Program-made: the position numbers and the translations under genes
Assembly: GCF_002777965.1 (NCBI RefSeq)
Contig: NZ_NGVR01000023.1
Coordinates: 186,001 to 250,000 of the forward strand
Origin: Proteus columbae
Lineage (GTDB): Bacteria > Pseudomonadota > Gammaproteobacteria > Enterobacterales > Enterobacteriaceae
Direction: 5' to 3'
Length of the DNA: 64,000 nucleotides
Part shown: positions 62,706 through 64,000 of the stretch, piece by piece
Layout: each line of letters opens with the position of its first letter
Position numbering within the stretch: the first letter of the stretch is position 1
The notes under the pieces: model-generated
Database searches by the model: none
The model's input: the letters and a program-made list of their open reading frames with translations, nothing else
Told to the model about the DNA's origin: nothing

Positions 62706-63815
62706 ATGGCTTTTTTATCTTTAAAAAAGCGAGGGAGAGTGCTCGCCCTTATTTTAATTGTTGTAGCAATTGCTACGTACTTTTTTTTGCCAAAAGAGAA
62801 GGCACCGATATATCAAACACAGCAGATCACACGAGGTGATCTATCAAAAGAAGTAACCGCAACAGGTAAGCTTGATGCTGTGCGCAAAGTTGATGTGGGT
62901 GCGCAAGTCAGTGGACAGTTACAATCGCTCCTTGTAAAAGAGGGTGATGTGGTTAAAAAAGGGGATTTACTTGCCATTATCGATCCTAAAAAAGCACAAA
63001 ATGACGTCACTGAATCTCAAGAAACAAATAACGAGCTTAAAGCCAATCTTCAACAAGCACAGGCTGAATTACGTTTAGCTCAATTAACTTATCAACGCCA
63101 ATTAAAACTTATTGGTACTCATGCTATTGCCCAAGATGAACTTGATCGCACTAAAACCGATGTTGAAGTAAAAAAAGCACGCATCATCACTTATCAAGCT
63201 CAAATTAAAAAGAACCAAGCGACGTTAGATACTGCAAGAACGAATCTGCAATATACACGGATAACTGCGCCTATGGATGGGGTTGTTACCTTTATTAAAA
63301 CGCTTGAAGGTCAAACAGTGATTGCTGCACAAGAAGCACCGACTATTTTAACGTTAGCTGACTTAGACACAATGCTGGTAAAAGCAGAAGTATCAGAAGC
63401 GGATGTCATTTATTTAAAGCCAGCTCTTAGCGCTTCTTTTACAGTTTTGGGGGCACCAGATAAAGCTTTCAGCGGTAAGTTGAAAGATATCTTACCTACC
63501 CCCGAAAAAATTAATGATGCTATTTTTTACTATGCTCGTTTTGAGGTCCCTAATGAGCAGCATTTATTACGTTTACAAATGACTGCACAAGTTAAAATTC
63601 TTATTGAAAACAAGAAAGATGTGCTTCTTGTTCCGCTTTCTGTATTAGGTGAAGATGCCGGAATTAATGAATATTATGTTGATGTATTGGTTAATGGTCA
63701 GCCAGAAAGACGCACAGTAAAAATAGGTATGCGTACTGATGTTTATGCAGAAGTGCTCAGCGGATTGAAAGAAAACGATGAGGTTATTCTGGGTGAAACT
63801 TCAGGAGAAGCATGA
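62706..63815 (+). CDS. macA: MacA, periplasmic adaptor of the MacAB-TolC efflux pump
   Basis: A 369-residue membrane-fusion protein (E. coli MacA 371). One N-terminal membrane helix (about residues 11-29) is followed by a lipoyl-like domain ([25 protein letters not shown]), a long alpha-helical coiled coil (about 95-175), the second lipoyl half ([13 protein letters not shown]) and beta-barrel domains. It links MacB to TolC for export of macrolides, heat-stable toxin and heme-type compounds. AAGGA precedes the ATG. Its stop overlaps the macB start (ATGA), a classic coupled junction. Confidence 0.95.
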   Translation: MAFLSLKKRGRVLALILIVVAIATYFFLPKEKAPIYQTQQITRGDLSKEVTATGKLDAVRKVDVGAQVSGQLQSLLVKEGDVVKKGDLLAIIDPKKAQNDVTESQETNNELKANLQQAQAELRLAQLTYQRQLKLIGTHAIAQDELDRTKTDVEVKKARIITYQAQIKKNQATLDTARTNLQYTRITAPMDGVVTFIKTLEGQTVIAAQEAPTILTLADLDTMLVKAEVSEADVIYLKPALSASFTVLGAPDKAFSGKLKDILPTPEKINDAIFYYARFEVPNEQHLLRLQMTAQVKILIENKKDVLLVPLSVLGEDAGINEYYVDVLVNGQPERRTVKIGMRTDVYAEVLSGLKENDEVILGETSGEA

Positions 63816-64000
63816 TGCCTGCATTATTAGAGCTCAATGAGGTTAGCCGTTTATATACCAATGGTGAAGAAGAAACCGTTGTTCTCAATAAAGTCTCGTT
63901 AACGATTAATGCCGGAGAAATGGTGGCGATAATTGGGGCTTCTGGCTCTGGCAAATCGACTTTAATGAATATTTTAGGCTGCTTAGATAAACCAAGTAGC
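63812..64000 (+). CDS. macB: MacB, ABC transporter of the MacAB-TolC pump (5' part only)
   Basis: Only the first 63 codons are in the window. The ABC domain starts with [16 protein letters not shown], then the Walker [10 protein letters not shown] at residues 42-50 and [11 protein letters not shown], matching MacB. The full protein of about 650 residues has four membrane helices and a large periplasmic domain. AGGAG lies just upstream of two adjacent ATGs (63812 and 63815), so the exact start is ambiguous by one codon. Confidence 0.93.
   Translation, partial: MMPALLELNEVSRLYTNGEEETVVLNKVSLTINAGEMVAIIGASGSGKSTLMNILGCLDKPSS

Noticed and set aside
60894-64000. Phage-defence island around the OLD-family gene ybjD
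   Set aside because: ybjD is in its normal E. coli place next to macAB, has no partner helicase such as GajB, and shows no sign of transfer.

Overview
The window looks like core chromosome of an A+T-rich enterobacterium of the order Enterobacterales, most likely a Proteus or a close relative (Morganellaceae). This rests on proteins that align almost end to end with E. coli counterparts, on gene order that follows E. coli in long blocks, and on very A+T-rich spacers. The species call is an inference without a database search. I see no prophage, insertion sequence, CRISPR array, tRNA or rRNA gene, and nearly every gene appears intact.

Layout. Bases 2-1447 hold the 3' end of a TonB-dependent outer-membrane receptor. 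Next come dps and rhtA (a pair also adjacent in E. coli), a LOG-family hydrolase with a GNAT acetyltransferase, an amidohydrolase, moeA-moeB (molybdenum cofactor), an MFS carrier, and folE-yeiB facing sanA. Bases 12846-23980 hold maeA, cdd, yohJK, metG, mrp, and the udk-dcd-asmA series. Then come dcuC, yegH, gnd, dctA, a YeaK-type editing protein and the alcohol dehydrogenase yiaY. The complete histidine operon hisLGDCBHAFI (33243-40569, minus strand) has a recognisable leader peptide, attenuator and promoter, with yeeZ divergent upstream. After it lie gstB-dacC, fhs (formate-tetrahydrofolate ligase) and sdaC-sdaB (serine uptake and deamination).

Bases 49611-64000 follow the E. coli ybjG-to-macB order with many deletions: ybjG, yjbQ, the small RNA RybB with its sigma-E promoter, grxA, ybjC, ybjN, rlmC, a Bcr/CflA transporter, artPIQM (arginine uptake), lysO-ybjT, the OLD-family gene ybjD, and macA with the start of macB. 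The sites of nfsA-rimK, potFGHI-ybjO, artJ and ltaE-poxB-hcr-hcp are empty here.

Pathway themes are nucleotide salvage and supply (cdd, udk, dcd), one-carbon and serine metabolism (fhs, sdaB, sdaC, folE), C4-dicarboxylate use (dcuC, dctA, maeA), histidine synthesis, and basic amino acid transport (art, lysO). I found no obviously new multi-gene system. The best signals not explained by protein genes are regulatory: RybB, a strand-specific orphan terminator between maeA and cdd that may end an undescribed small RNA, a CRP/CytR-like array at cdd, an ARG-box promoter at artP, a class-II CRP promoter at sdaC, and an inverted repeat upstream of fhs.
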